Of a stretch of DNA of 64,000 nt, positions 26,899 through 37,656 are shown piece after piece. The position numbers and the translations under genes were made by a program. The stretch covers positions 60,760 through 124,759 of the forward strand of contig VSDK01020384.1 of assembly GCA_009767595.1 (NCBI GenBank), given 5' to 3'. The stretch comes from Symbiodinium kawagutii. Its lineage: Eukaryota; Sar; Dinophyceae; Suessiales; Symbiodiniaceae. A model generated the notes under the pieces. The model did not search any database, was not told the DNA's origin, and saw nothing but the letters and a program-made list of their open reading frames with translations. Each line of letters starts with the position of its first letter. Positions within the stretch are counted from its first letter, which is position 1.

Positions 26899-27472
26899 GC
26901 AGTCCTGCTTGTGGGTCTCCCAGCATCCACAAAAGCCCGTGCGTTTCTTTGCAGCTCTGTGCTCAATCAGATGAGCAATGACAAATGGGTTAATCATAAG
27001 AAAGAATATGCTGTGATCTCCGCAGTAATAAAAAGTAGAAAGTAGCAGTAGTGGTGCTCTTGGCCATAGCATCTTTCATCAATTGCCATCCTTAGCCATC
27101 CATATTTGCCAAGTTAGTTCACAATACGTGCTGTAGAATGAAAGAACTGTTGATTTCAATCCCTCTCGTTTTTCATCGTGGAGATGGAGAATTCGAATGA
27201 AGAGGAGTCTACCTTGGCGGCGCAACCTGTGACGCCATCCCAGGACCCTGCAACGGGGTGACATGGCTGTTTCTTAGGCTTCAACCACTGTTGAACCAAT
27301 AGGCTTTTTTGTCTTGATTCTTTCAAATACCATTACTCTAACCTGACCAAATAGTCTTTGACATACAGTTAACATAGCGACAATTCAAGCAATTGCCTTG
27401 GGAACCTCAGTCACATGTATGGCCCTATTTACATTGCCATGTTAGGCCATTTGAAGTTTTGTTAAAATGCAA
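26899..27472. other. Non-coding, start of element interior
   Basis: Motif variants at about 27370 (TTAACATAGCG) and 27443 (TGCCATGTTAG). No convincing exon. The short minus-strand frames at 26890-27264 have no domain. Confidence 0.4.
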
Positions 27473-27473
27473 G

Positions 27474-27625
27474 GAGACTGATGAGGATGATGCTCTGGCA
27501 GAAGAGTTGGCGGAAATGGTGCAGGCACAGGGGTCGCCTGCATCTGTGTGCAAGCGGGTGAATCGCAAATCTCCTTCACACTACGCAGTCCAAACAACAA
27601 AGGACGCTTCTTGGCACAATGTTCA
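27474..27625 (+). CDS. Possible exon, unknown protein
   Basis: After AAATGCAAG an open frame reads ETDEDDALAEELAEMVQAQG and then a Lys/Arg/Ser-rich stretch. The composition favours coding. It may be a 5-prime exon of the methyltransferase-like gene downstream or a separate gene. No domain is recognised. The next motif copies are in non-coding sequence at 27704 and 27773. Confidence 0.35.
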
Positions 27626-28015
27626 GTTCAGTGATGCATGGACACCGGGAATAATTATGTTGGCTTTGCTTCCCCTTCTCCATTACCGGTGTGCTCAGTC
27701 ACAGCTAACATAGCACCATTTAGCCCAAGAATGACTCCCAGGTCAGCAATCATGGTACAGTAGTAGAACCACAGCTTACATAGCACCCAAAGAATGGGTT
27801 AACGAGCGTGGTACAGTAAAGGAAACATACGGAAACCCTCTATTGGAAGATTGGGGTCCAGAACTGGTCCCAAATGAGCATATTTGAACACTTTTGAATA
27901 AAGAGTTCTAAAAGGAAGATATCGTTAACCAAAAACGATGTTTCATTGCTGTAAATTGATCTGGTTTTCCATCTGTGCCACAAGTGGTCATTTACAAACA
28001 ACTAACATGGCAACG

Positions 28016-28110
28016 AAAATTCAATGCATTGGTGAAACCCGACACGCCACAGAATCCTAAGGCTGAGATTGCTGCAGCGAATCTGTTGAAAGACCCTGCC
28101 GTAGCTTGAC
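28016..28110 (+). CDS. Possible short exon, unknown protein
   Basis: The frame reads KFNALVKPDTPQNPKAEIAA and then NLLKDPAVA before a stop at about 28108. The amino-acid pattern is natural and the surrounding frames are closed. It sits just after a motif copy (CTAACATGGCA at about 28002). No family is recognised. Confidence 0.3.
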
Positions 28111-28279
28111 ATGCAATGTGAGTGGCAGGTTGGCGGCGGAGCATGGATTTTGACTTGCAATGCATTACGGAAAGTTGATTGGATACACTACAGTACTGCT
28201 AGCACATAAGGCCATATCAAATATGGGCAGTCAACATAGCAATGGTGCCATTAAAAGGATGGAAAGACATGGAAAGACA

Positions 28280-28490
28280 CGGCCATGGCATGGCATGAAA
28301 AAATCTCAGGTTAAGAAAAGGAAGGGGCGCAAGATGGTCTCATCCACTGGCTTCGGTGCTTTGGATGATGGCACCCAGTTCATTGAAGGATGGCCATCTT
28401 GGAGGAAGCCAGTGAATATGGAGCTTGCGCCCGCTCAGAGTCTGACTGAAGCTGCGGGGTGGTGTTTGAAGGCAGCCAGGCCGCAAAATA
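28280..28490 (+). CDS. Possible exon with basic region
   Basis: The frame includes SQVKKRKGRKMVSSTGFGAL, then DDGTQFIEGWPSWRKPVNME and an Ala-rich helix-like end. The basic cluster could be a nuclear localisation signal. The borders are frame limits. It lies between motif copies at 28235 and 28542. Confidence 0.35.
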
Positions 28491-28730
28491 GTGCGAACAC
28501 AAATTCTTGCTGTAATTGCAGTATAGTGAGTGGGGGACTAACTAACATGGCATTTCAGTGATCACATTCACACATATACAGTCAACGCAATAATACAATA
28601 AGACAAATTCTATGCAGCTCTGTCGTTTGTTTTTCTTACTGAAGTCGAAATATGTGTTCCTGTCCCCCCAAGGGAAAACATACAGTAACTAGTTAATGCT
28701 GAAAACTTTTCTCAATCAACGAATCTTTAG

Positions 28731-28868
28731 GAAGTGCCAGTGACATTCCGAGGCGACGGCCAAAGCACATGCTCTTTCCAAGACCTTGAAAGGGCGTCCG
28801 TTGCTTCTGAGCAATCGCCATCTCACCGTGTCAAGCAGCTTTTCAGGGTTGCTCGGACCAATTCATGA
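28731..28868 (+). CDS. Possible exon upstream of methyltransferase-like gene
   Basis: The acceptor CGAATCTTTAG is followed by EVPVTFRGDGQSTCSFQDLE and HRVKQLFRVARTNS before a stop. The flanking frames are closed. Its position suggests it belongs with the exons at 29080-30821, but no domain can be named. Confidence 0.35.
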   Translation, partial: EVPVTFRGDGQSTCSFQDLERASVASEQSPSHRVKQLFRVARTNS

Positions 28869-29098
28869 GCTACCAGGTCATCACAAGTTCGACGGCATTC
28901 CATCGCTATGTTAGTGTTCCAAAATAGTGGCAACCCGCTGATCACATCATTTAATTGATCCACATGCAGTCGTCCTGACTAACATAGCAATAGAACCTCA
29001 CATGTTGTTAAAGGACACTATGGGAAAATTGGCTATAAAGGATGCATGTGTCATTGCCATGTTAGCTGGCAATAGTGCAATAGATTCGATTCTGTGCA

Positions 29099-29175
29099 GG
29101 CTGGACGCTCCGTGCCGCGCTGCCGACATTCTGCAACACCAGCCGGATTTCCCACTGAAGTTCAATTTTGCGTCT
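29099..29175 (+). CDS. C5-methyltransferase-like gene, possible exon a
   Basis: After TTCTGTGCAG an open frame reads LDAPCRAADILQHQPDFPLK and then FNFAS. In C5-cytosine methyltransferases a strand of this kind precedes the acidic residue that binds the AdoMet ribose, and the next candidate exon begins with CDVDPHVQQ. The donor is not resolved. Taken alone this exon is weak; its value is in the fit to the exon at 29413. Confidence 0.35.
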
Positions 29176-29412
29176 TGCCTTTGATATGTCAATGCTCCAC
29201 ATACTGCACAGTATGTCATGACCAACTGCAATACATGCTGTAAACTGTCAGGGCGGCCTGTCACGCCCACTCGTTTAGCGCTACGTTAAACAAACATTTT
29301 TCCAACTATGTTGCTTTCGAGCTTCAACCATTTGTCGGCACACGCTATACAAATCTGTTCGTGTTTGTGAAACCTTTTGATCGTGTAATACTTGGCTCTG
29401 AAAACGCTCAGC

Positions 29413-29562
29413 ATGCCTGAGGTGAGCAAGTGTGATGTGGACCCTCACGTCCAACAAGGAATTCTGGCGGATGGTTTCTTTGGAGACACCTGTCTGTTTG
29501 ATGACGTTCCTTGGTTGTTCGAATTGTCATGGCCACCTGACACATACAGTGCTGTGAAGTGA
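29413..29562 (+). CDS. C5-methyltransferase-like gene, exon b
   Basis: A 49-codon frame from ATG to TGA. It contains CDVDPHVQQGILADGFFGDT and then CLFDDVPWLF. The pattern (C/E)-x-D-xx-xQ, about ten residues, then LF-D-V resembles motif II-III of C5-cytosine DNA methyltransferases, where the AdoMet pocket is completed. The true exon probably uses splice sites inside this frame. No motif I (FxGxG) or PC motif IV was found with confidence, so the assignment rests on this exon and the one at about 30560. Confidence 0.4.
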   Translation: MPEVSKCDVDPHVQQGILADGFFGDTCLFDDVPWLFELSWPPDTYSAVK

Positions 29563-29710
29563 AGGCCACGGTAAAGGTCCATGCCATACAACAATACTCT
29601 ACAGTAAGATACATAAGTGTGTCTACACTAACATGTCAGTAGAACATTGTAAAATACTACGAGTACAAAGCTAAGTGTAAAATACTAAGTCATCTATTTT
29701 TTGCAGGGAG

Positions 29711-29950
29711 AAATTCGACAACAACAACTCGTGCTGAGGTAATGCATCGCTTGGATCACGAAACGACCACCGCCTTGGCAAGCGCAAAGGGCGTGGACAG
29801 CATCAACGATGCGCTGCGTCATTGCAAATTTCGCACACGAGGGTACTGCGTCCGGCATCCAGATCGAAAACGTGGATGCCCTCTACCCTATTGTGTTGAT
29901 TTGGATTCTGGGTTCAGCCAAATTTTCCGAGGGCTCGATTTACTTTAGTT
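29711..29950 (+). CDS. C5-methyltransferase-like gene, uncertain exon
   Basis: A strong acceptor (TTTTTTGCAG) begins sequence open in two frames. One reads VMHRLDHETTTALASAKGVD and then SINDALRHCK; the other opens after 29809. I cannot decide the frame or detect the Pro-Cys motif expected between the flanking methyltransferase-like exons. It is included because position and acceptor suggest coding. Confidence 0.3.
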
Positions 29951-30559
29951 GGAAGATATGTATGGTACCGGTTTTCAAAGGAAAAGGGGGGGCTTCCCTT
30001 TCACACATGGGAACACTTAACATAGCATTAGACTGATATAGAGCTTGGATGAATCCCGCTTGTTCAAACAACTTCAAACAGCTTCTTCGTCGAATCCAAC
30101 CACCAAAGCTTATTTCTTCTCAATTTTAGAATCAAAGCTTTGGTAGAATAAACAATCCTCTAGAACAAACATGTCCCAACATAGTTGAGAGATATCGGCC
30201 ACCATGTTCTGGAGCAGGGGTAGACCCATCATCGAGGGGGGACGCTAACATAACAATTGTGTGAGCAATTGAAGCTCAAATCAAAGTTGTAAACATGACC
30301 TCTGACATGAACGGGGTCTCAGCAATTTACCAACCAAGGATTTGTCAGCCGTCTCCTGCAAAGACGACAGTCTACAAGGTGGAAAGGCGAAGGACAACGG
30401 CGCCGGCCGCAAGGCCGCGCTGACACACTTCCGGTGCCCTTGCTGCACGTAGTGAATCAAAGTATGACATTCGTTTGGTTCCAACTACAGTAGCATGGCT
30501 ATAGATTTGCATGTAAGCATCGCAATGCGAGTTTCAAGTGCACAATGGAAGAACACTCC

Positions 30560-30821
30560 AATGTTTACACTGAAGTGTTGCCCCGAACCTAGCATTTCCC
30601 GTGCCGCAACACTTCGCAGGTTCTTGAACTCCGCAGGCTCCAAAATAGTGGTTCTAGAGAACGTGACGACTGGCAGTATACAGAGGGCGACAGTTCAAGC
30701 ATTGCATGCTACCGGGCAGTTTGAGATCAAGAACCTGCACTGCAACACAGATCAGACCGGGTACGGAGCAGTCAGGAGATTCAGAGGATGGATGCTAGAT
30801 TTACATTCTGGTAGTTTGTGA
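30560..30821 (+). CDS. C5-methyltransferase-like gene, ENV exon
   Basis: The frame contains SKIVVLENVTTGSIQRATVQ with ENV at 30657-30665, then ALHATGQFEIKNLHCNTDQT, GYGAVRRFRGWML and a stop at about 30819. This order is the layout of motif VI and the following region in C5-cytosine DNA methyltransferases: a hydrophobic strand before ENV, a helix, a Gly-containing turn, and then YG plus a Q/R-R-x-R element. The usual PQ before the Arg residues is AV here. If correct, the protein would methylate cytosine in DNA. Such genes are known in some dinoflagellate retroelements; a DNA transposon carrier would be different. Confidence 0.45.
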
Positions 30822-31062
30822 TGTTTTTTGCAAATATCACAGTACAAACTATCATTTAACATGGCAACATATACATTTGATGTCTTTTTAGTACTTTAAT
30901 CTTTAAATTTGGTCAAATATCCTAGGCAACTAACATAGCAGTACCCAACAGCTTTCGAGTTCTGGGACACATGCTGTCAAAGTTTGAAATACTGTCTTTT
31001 GCAATTGCTATGTTGAAGTAACAACTCCCACATCACGGTGGGCTCTGGCCCTTGCTCGCCAA

Positions 31063-31205
31063 GGGTGGTTGCTGTCAGAAAAGACTGCGGAAAGTTTCTT
31101 TCAGAGCCCCAAGATCTGTACGACCAGTTGACCGAAGACCTGATGGGCCGACAGGTTCAGATCCCAGACCTTTTCTGGGTCAAAGACCAGGACGCGTTAC
31201 TCAGA
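31063..31205 (+). CDS. Possible exon, unknown protein
   Basis: The frame reads VRKDCGKFLSEPQDLYDQLT, then EDLMGRQVQIPDLFWVKDQD, ending near a motif copy at about 31222. The composition strongly favours coding, but no domain is recognised. It may be the C-terminal part of the methyltransferase-like gene or the start of the next gene. Confidence 0.4.
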
Positions 31206-31797
31206 TGCAATTGCGTGCGTGTATGCCATGTTAGTTACAACATGTATGAAACCTTCCTTACAAGCTCTGCAATATTTGTTCGTTCCATATTTGCAGATCT
31301 CTGGAATGCAGTGGCAAAACCTTATATAAATAATAGTAAATATGTGTCTCGTCCTGACTTTTGAGGCTTCGGGAAGAGAAGAAGTCTGCAGCGCCGACCA
31401 AAGATCCAAATCTGCCATTTCCGAATCTCATTTGCATTTTACAAAAACACGCATCGTCCCTTCTCTTGTTGCTAACATAGCAAATGCCAAATCAATTTAC
31501 ATACAACAATTTTATTGTACTACTACCATACATGTGCTTGCTACAGTACAGCTTTCTATTCAATACCCGAATCTTTGCTCATGCGTCAGCTTGCTTTCCG
31601 AGGGAACTTCTCACAAAGTGGGCGCGAGGCAATTTGGATTCTGCCTGGAAGAAACTTGATCAGGAGAGAGGGTGTGCCTGATAAATAGCTGGGAACAGTT
31701 TCACAAACAAATGGGGAATGTCATGTTAGCTGTATACTGAGTGCACATGACTGTCAGTGTTGGTTTCCTTGTTGCAATGACATCAAGGATTCAATGA

Positions 31798-31950
31798 TTG
31801 ACCAGTGAAGAACATTTGTGTGGCAAGCGCATCTCACAGGATCCACGACTGGCCGGACGGAAAGACTTGCATCTTGCGGTGCCCCAGCAGAAAGGATCGT
31901 TTGCGAAAAGAACGACGGTCACGAGGCTCACGCCGCAGGGATGGCTAAAA
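31798..31950 (+). CDS. Possible exon running into the 244-bp array
   Basis: The frame from 31798 reads EEHLCGKRISQDPRLAGRKD and QKGSFAKRTTVTRLTPQGWL, a basic segment. It stays open into the first array unit, where about 60 codons per unit are also open. Whether the array part is coding is unclear. No domain is recognised. Confidence 0.3.
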
Positions 31951-31954
31951 TTAA

Positions 31955-33527
31955 CCATCAAGAAACCAAGATGTTTTACTGTACCAATGTTGGGAGATGC
32001 CAGTTCCTCAGGGTTGGGCTTGCACACATCGGCCAAGTACGTAACTAACATAGCACATGCCAGCAGTAGCAGCAATGTGCGCGGGTTGGACGCACACCAG
32101 CAGCCTAGTGTAAGCCACCGTCAAAAAGCCTCCCGGCCAAATCCACCCCCAAAAGTTCATTTCTGAGCACTTTTACAAGTACCTGTTAAAGAGCAAAATT
32201 AACCATCAGAAAACCAAGATGTTTCACCAATATTGGGAGATGCCAGTTCCTCAAGGTTGGGCTTGCACACATCGGCCAAGTACGTAACTAACATAGCACA
32301 TGCCAGCAGTAGCAGCAATGTGCGCGGGTTGGACGCACACCAGCAGCCTAGTGTAAGCCACCGTCAAAAAGCCTCCCGGCCAAATCCACCCCCAAAAGTT
32401 CATTTCTGAGCACTTTTACAAGTATCTGTTAAATAGCAAAATTTAACCATCAGAAAACCATGATGTTTCACCAATGTTGGAATATGCCAGTTCCTCAGGG
32501 TTGGGCTTGCACACATCGGCGAAGTACGTAACTAACATAGCACATGCCAGCAGTAGCAGCAATGTGCGCAGGTTGGACGCACACCAGCAGCCTAGTGTAA
32601 GCCACCGTCAAAGAGCCTCCCGGCCAAATCCACCCCCAAAAGTTCATTTCTGAGCACTTTTACAAGTATCTGTTAAATAGCAAAATTTAACCATCAGAAA
32701 ACCATGATGTTTCACCAATGTTGGAATATGCCAGTTCCTCAGGGTTGGGCTTGCACACATCGGCGAAGTACGTAACTAACATAGCACATGCCAGCAGTAG
32801 CAGCAATGTGCGCAGGTTGGACGCACACCAGCAGCCTAGTGTAAGCCACCGTCAAAAAGCCTCCCGGCCAAATCCACCCCCAAAAGTTCATTTCTGAGCA
32901 CTTTTACAAGTATCTGTTAAATAGCAAAATTTAACCATCAGAAAACCATGATGTTTCACCAATGTTGGAATATGCCAGTTCCTCAGGGTTGGGCTTGCAC
33001 ACATCGGCCAAGTACGTAACTAACATAGCACATGCCAGCAGTAGCAGCAATGTGCGCAGGTTGGACGCACACCAGCAGCCTAGTGTAAGCCACCGTCAAA
33101 GAGCCTCCCGGCCAAATCCACCCCCAAAAGTTCATTTCTGAGCACTTTTACAAGTATCTGTTAAATAGCAAAATTTAACCATCAGAAAACCATGATGTTT
33201 CACCAATGTTGGAATATGCCAGTTCCTCAGGGTTGGGCTTGCACACATCGGCGAAGTACGTAACTAACATAGCACATGCCAGCAGTAGCAGCAATGTGCG
33301 CAGGTTGGACGCACACCAGCAGCCTAGTGTAAGCCACCGTCAAAAAGCCTCCCGGCCAAATCCACCCCCAAAAGTTCATTTCTGAGCACTTTTACAAGTA
33401 TCTGTTAAATAGCAAAATTTAACCATCAGAAAACCATGATGTTTCACCAATGTTGGAATATGCCAGTTCCTCAGGGTTGGGCTTGCACACATCGGCCAAG
33501 TATGTAACTAACATAGTACAAGAAGCA
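31955..33527 (+). repeat. 244-bp tandem array, locus 1
   Basis: The motif CTAACATAGCA sits at 32045, 32288, 32532, 32776, 33020 and 33264, with a diverged copy at 33508, so the period is 243-244 bp over about six units. Neighbouring units differ by few bases. Each unit contains AGTTCATTTCTGAGCACTTT and ends CATCGGCCAAGTACGTAA. The same family, also at 244 bp, forms the array at 52.1-53.3 kb. Confidence 0.9.
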
Positions 33528-35030
33528 TATTCTTTGGGAATGTAAATGCTGCAGTCTATCCTCGGTAGTTTTTCCTTTCTTTTCGGAAAGCTAATAGATT
33601 AGAAAAAACCATTGCCATGTTTGGTCTCCAGAGGGTAGATGACAGCTTCTTCGCAGGTCATGCCCTACGTACACAACTGTAGATCTCATCTACAGCAGAA
33701 CAGAAGATCGCTGGCTCACAGCCCAAGAGAAGCTCACTTCCTTGGGCTTTCCTGCTTCTCCGTCTATCGCGGAGGTCTATGGCGTTGATCCTTGATAGCA
33801 ACCAGCAAAGTTCGTTGTAGGTGCTTATGGCTAACATAGCCATGGCAGGGCATTCTTTCCCTGGATTCTGAACATTCACCATGCGCGCATAGTACAATAC
33901 ATTTAAATGCAAAGCGCAGTAAAAAGCTTTGTTTGTTCCCAAAATTTGCGCCATTGTGAGGATGAGATGGAATGGCAAAAGTGGCCAAAGCTACATGCCC
34001 GAGTGGGAAACAGCCAGCACCTCCCTCAATCAGACGCTCGGCGCTTCCCTGTAGCAATGGAGTTTGGCAAGAAAAACCCTTTATGGGAAGAGCGGGGCGA
34101 ATCCCAAATCAGCATTTTCCAACATTTTTCGAATATAAAGCTTTAAAAGGAAGGTTACAGCAACCCAAAGACCTACTTGCATTACATTGGTTCTGTTCTC
34201 CCTTCGATTCAGCTAACATAGCAAGCAAACTGGAAATCCAACTCAACAGGCATGGTACAATAACGGAAACCCTTTGTTGGAAGATTGGGGTTCAGAACCG
34301 GTCCCGAAGAAGAATATTCAAACACTTTTGAATAAAGAGTTCTAAAAAGAAGGTTGCGGCAACCCAAAAGCTAAGTTCATTACATCGGTTCTGCTTCCCT
34401 TTTTCGGGTACATGTGCGCCACTAGTGGTCATGCAAACACAGCTAACATAGCCTTGGAGAAGGAATACTGGGTTAACGGGCATGGCACAGGAGCGGCAAC
34501 CCTGCGTTGGAAGATTGGGGACCCATTCAAAAGGCCATATGAGCAGGAAAGCGTCGGTATCCAAAAACATTGTTTCATTGCTGTAAATTGAGGTTGATTT
34601 CCATCTTCGCCCCAGGTGGTCATTCACAAACAACTAACATGGCACCGATGAAGGAACTCTTGGTCAACGAACGCACTAAAGGAAACCTTGGAAACTTGGG
34701 GCTAGATTCAAAAGGCTATACAAAAGGCTATGGTCTAGAACTGGTTCCAAACGAACATGTTTAAACGGTGTTGAATATAGAGTTTTGAAAGGAACGTTGC
34801 AGGAACCCAAGAACCCTGGTTTCAGTACATGGGTTCTGTGTTCCCTCTTGGTTTACTTGTGCGCCGCCAGTGGTGATTCTTGACCAACTAACATAACAAA
34901 ATAATTAGACTTCCAATGTTAGGCGCTTTCCTATCACAGAATCTTTTGGGATGTTTGGGCTCAATCCAAGTGTATCCAGCAGCTGGTTTCAGAAGGTGAG
35001 CTTCGTAGATAGAATCCGTGGAGATACAGA
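33528..35030. other. Non-coding with motif copies and a duplicated block
   Basis: Motif copies lie at about 33832, 34212, 34441, 34632 and 34888. The block of about 34375-34880 is repeated at about 35453-35960. Two related phrases (GGAAACCCTTTGTTGGAAGA, and GAATAAAGAGTTCTAAAA) also recur at 34150-34350 and at 27830-27920, so this is an older repeat family. No exon is supported. Confidence 0.5.
34375..34880 (+). repeat. Duplicated block, copy 1
   Basis: Starts near TTCATTACATCGGTTCTGCT and ends near CTTGTGCGCCGCCAGTGG. It is nearly identical to about 35453-35960, and both copies carry two motif sites with equal spacing. Confidence 0.75.
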
Positions 35031-35033
35031 GCC

Positions 35034-35309
35034 ATGCTGGGAGAGCTTCTTTTGGCCACCTGCGGCTTGTCGTTGGCCCTCAATCTGGTCTTCGTTCTGA
35101 CGCTTTGGTGCAGACAACCAACAATTGTCATGAAGTGCAAGGTCAAGGAGGAATCGATGTCAGGTGAGCACCAATTGAAGCTTGATGACCAGACCATCTT
35201 CTACTTCCCGGGCTCCGAAGTTTATCACCGTGCCAATTGCAACCAAGTGAGCCGGAAGGATAGAAACCCAATTTCATTGAGACCCTGCAAAGTGTGCAGG
35301 CAAAAGTGA
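35034..35309 (+). CDS. Small membrane-anchored His/Cys protein
   Basis: A complete 91-codon frame, ATG to TGA. Residues of about 3-28 (GELLLATCGLSLALNLVFVL onward) form one hydrophobic segment, a signal anchor or transmembrane helix. The C-terminal half has YHRANC, about 17 residues, then PCKVC: an H-x3-C and C-x2-C set that could hold one zinc ion. This layout resembles small zinc-binding tails seen on some bacterial nucleases and Ada-like modules. It has no visible intron and lies between the two duplicated blocks. A first exon of a longer gene is possible, as the frame could be spliced. Confidence 0.5.
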   Translation: MLGELLLATCGLSLALNLVFVLTLWCRQPTIVMKCKVKEESMSGEHQLKLDDQTIFYFPGSEVYHRANCNQVSRKDRNPISLRPCKVCRQK

Positions 35310-35452
35310 AATGTTTCTGGCCAATGGTGCCTAGGGTGATCTTCAAATATAGATCGTGACCTGCTGCCGTTACTGCTCTGGAAACATTGCGCCTTGAGTG
35401 TCCTCTCAGTTTACATTAGGAGGATAGTTGCAGCAACCCAAAAGCTACAGTA

Positions 35453-35960
35453 AGTTCATTAAAGTACATCGGTTCTGCTTTCCTTTTTCGGGTACATGTG
35501 CGCCACTAGTGGTCATGCAAACACAGCTAACATAGCCTTCCAGAAGGAATACTGGGTTAACGGGCATGGCACAGGAGCGGCAACCCTGCGTTGGAAGATT
35601 GGGGACCCATTCAAAAGGCCATATGAGCAGGAAAGCGTCGGTATCCAAAAACATTGTTTCATTGTTGTAAATTGAGGTTGATTTCCATCTTCGCCCCAGG
35701 TGGTCATTCACAAAACAACTAACATGGCACTGATGAAGGAACTCTTGGTCAACGAACGCACTAAAGGAAACCCTGGAAACTTGGGGCTAGATTCAAAAGG
35801 CTATACAAAAGGCTATGGTCTAGAACTGGTTCCAAACGAACATGTTTAAACGGTGTTGAATATAGAGTTTTGAAAGGAACGTTGCAGGAACCCAAGAACC
35901 CTGGTTTCAGTACATGGGTTCTGTGTTCCCTCTTGGTTTACTTGTGCGCCGCCAGTGGGG
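35453..35960 (+). repeat. Duplicated block, copy 2
   Basis: Matches about 34375-34880 with few differences (for example TTCCAGAAGGAATACTGGG for TTGGAGAAGGAATACTGGG). The two copies flank the small membrane protein gene. Confidence 0.75.
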
Positions 35961-36039
35961 ACAAACTAACATAGCACGAAGACAACATAAAATGTTCCTA
36001 TGTTTGCATTTTGGAGATGTGAGATGATACATGTGAGCG

Positions 36040-36395
36040 TGCAGCTTGGCTAAGGCCCTGGTGATTCTGTCGGCTCTTGCTTGCATCGAGCTCTACGACA
36101 AGCCAAAGGTCACCGGAAGAGTACCCGCGCCGTGCATTGTCATGCCAACTCAGCCAGACGGGCTGTGTTTTTGGTCTTCGATGTACTTGGCTGTGAAAGC
36201 AAGCCCTATGCAACGGCGTGCGTGGATGTTGAGGTCCCGGAAAGATTCTGGTTTCTTGCACAAATCTGAACAAAGCAAACAAGAGGCCACTCTCGTGAAA
36301 AAATGGGCTCTTTCTCTTGGCCAAGGGCATGACATGCCGGCTGGGTGCAGGGAGCGAATTGAAGAAAGCCGTACCGCAGAAGCAGATGATATTGA
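36040..36395 (+). CDS. OTU-protease-like gene, Cys exon
   Basis: The open frame contains PAPCIVMPTQPDGLCFWSSM, with the candidate catalytic Cys codon at 36166-36168 in DGLCFW, followed by a helix (YLAVKASPMQRRAWMLRSRK). OTU-family cysteine proteases have D-G-x-C-[LF]-[FW] at the start of the catalytic helix. The exon probably ends near 36395, before a hydrophobic read-through into intron sequence. The matching His exon is at 36790-36990. The substrate would be ubiquitin-like chains or a polyprotein; neither can be told from sequence. Confidence 0.45.
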
Positions 36396-36789
36396 CTCTC
36401 AGAATTCACAAAGCTGTAAATGTCTTTCTTGTTTGGTATGTGCGTTTGCGTTTTTTTTTGTGTCATGCCAAATGTAACAAAGTGTTGGTTGACCCTGACC
36501 CTGTTCTGACCTAACTTAGCAACATCAACCATAACTGAAAGCTTAGTGCATCCACAAAATCATAGTATAGTAGATGGCGCAAAAGGTAAGACTAAATCAC
36601 GCTAAAACGCACACACAGCATCATACAGTACTGCGTTGATATATTCACATGGATTGTTTGCTATGTTAGTCTGGCATTCCTTGGCATCAGTTTATATATA
36701 AATACAGTACATACGATATCCAGGGCGTCCTGCGTTGCAATATAGGTTCATCCACCCATGTGCACGCTGTTTGCTTGCGTCGAAATACC

Positions 36790-36990
36790 ACTAGGATTGG
36801 CTGGCAGACCAATTGAAGATCAACATCCACCTGGTTGCCGGGAACGACACTCCTCAACCTGGAGATGAAGCATGGGTACTGCACCCGCCTGAACCGATTC
36901 CTGGTCAACCCAACATTTGGTTATGGTCTCATCAAGTCTTTGATGGTGCAGGTATGCCCGCCCCACATTTCAGTTTCCTTTGTCAGGCCA
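36790..36990 (+). CDS. OTU-protease-like gene, His exon
   Basis: The frame reads KINIHLVAGNDTPQPGDEAW, then about 20 residues, then GMPAPHFSFL with the candidate catalytic His codon at 36966-36968. In OTU proteases a strand of this type (I-x-I-H-L) and a final H-[FY]-x-x-L close the active site. The spacing from the Cys exon fits a compact OTU domain once the intron is removed. The exact splice sites are unresolved. Confidence 0.4.
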
Positions 36991-37171
36991 GTTCTGCTCA
37001 AATCAACAACACTGTGACTGTGGACTGCAAGGTTTTCTGAACAATATGAAAAAATGGTTACAATATAGGCAAAGAACCAACATGTACCAACAAATGTTTA
37101 TGTATAATGGTTGTATGCCTTCAGGAAACAGTACCCCATGCTTTGTTAGTGTGTACAATGGTTGTATCCCT

Positions 37172-37448
37172 TCAGGACGTGGACTGGCTACATCTTGGTG
37201 AGGATCACCAAGCTTCGCCACAGGTCAAGAATGACAATACAGCGGTTGTTGAAGTCAAACAAGAACCTTCCGATGTTCCCCCCGAAAATGAGCCAATCGC
37301 ACAGGAGAGCGCCAACCCAATCGAGGCGACGGGGAGCAGCGACACGCCAGGTGCTGCTGTGAAAACGAACACTGGATGGGAGATTGACTTGCCTGGCGAT
37401 GTGCCTGCGATCTCTGTGAAGTATGAGGCACTTGCTGAAAAAATCTGA
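37172..37448 (+). CDS. Possible exon, acidic linker protein
   Basis: After CCCTTCAG the frame reads DVDWLHLGEDHQASPQVKND, then a Glu/Pro/Thr-rich linker and a C-terminal GWEIDLPGDVPAISVKYEAL before a stop at 37446. The linker is low complexity and the end looks like a small folded segment. It may continue the OTU-like gene. No family is assigned. Confidence 0.4.
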
Positions 37449-37656
37449 CGTGTTCTTATTTACAATTTGCTAGGTTAGTCGAACAGAATGGGTTTCCAAA
37501 TAGGACTGATGATCTACAGCGGCGACATAGAGCAGAATATCAGCATGTATGAAAATATTATACGTATATGCTATTAGAACCTCCCCCGAACCACTTAATT
37601 ACAGCATCATAGTTGGGCTCCTGTGCCTCATCCCAACACAAGCTAACATAGCCATC

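Noticed and set aside
31955-33527. CRISPR-like array
   Set aside because: Units are 244 bp and nearly identical over their full length, with no short repeat and variable spacer pattern. This is a satellite.
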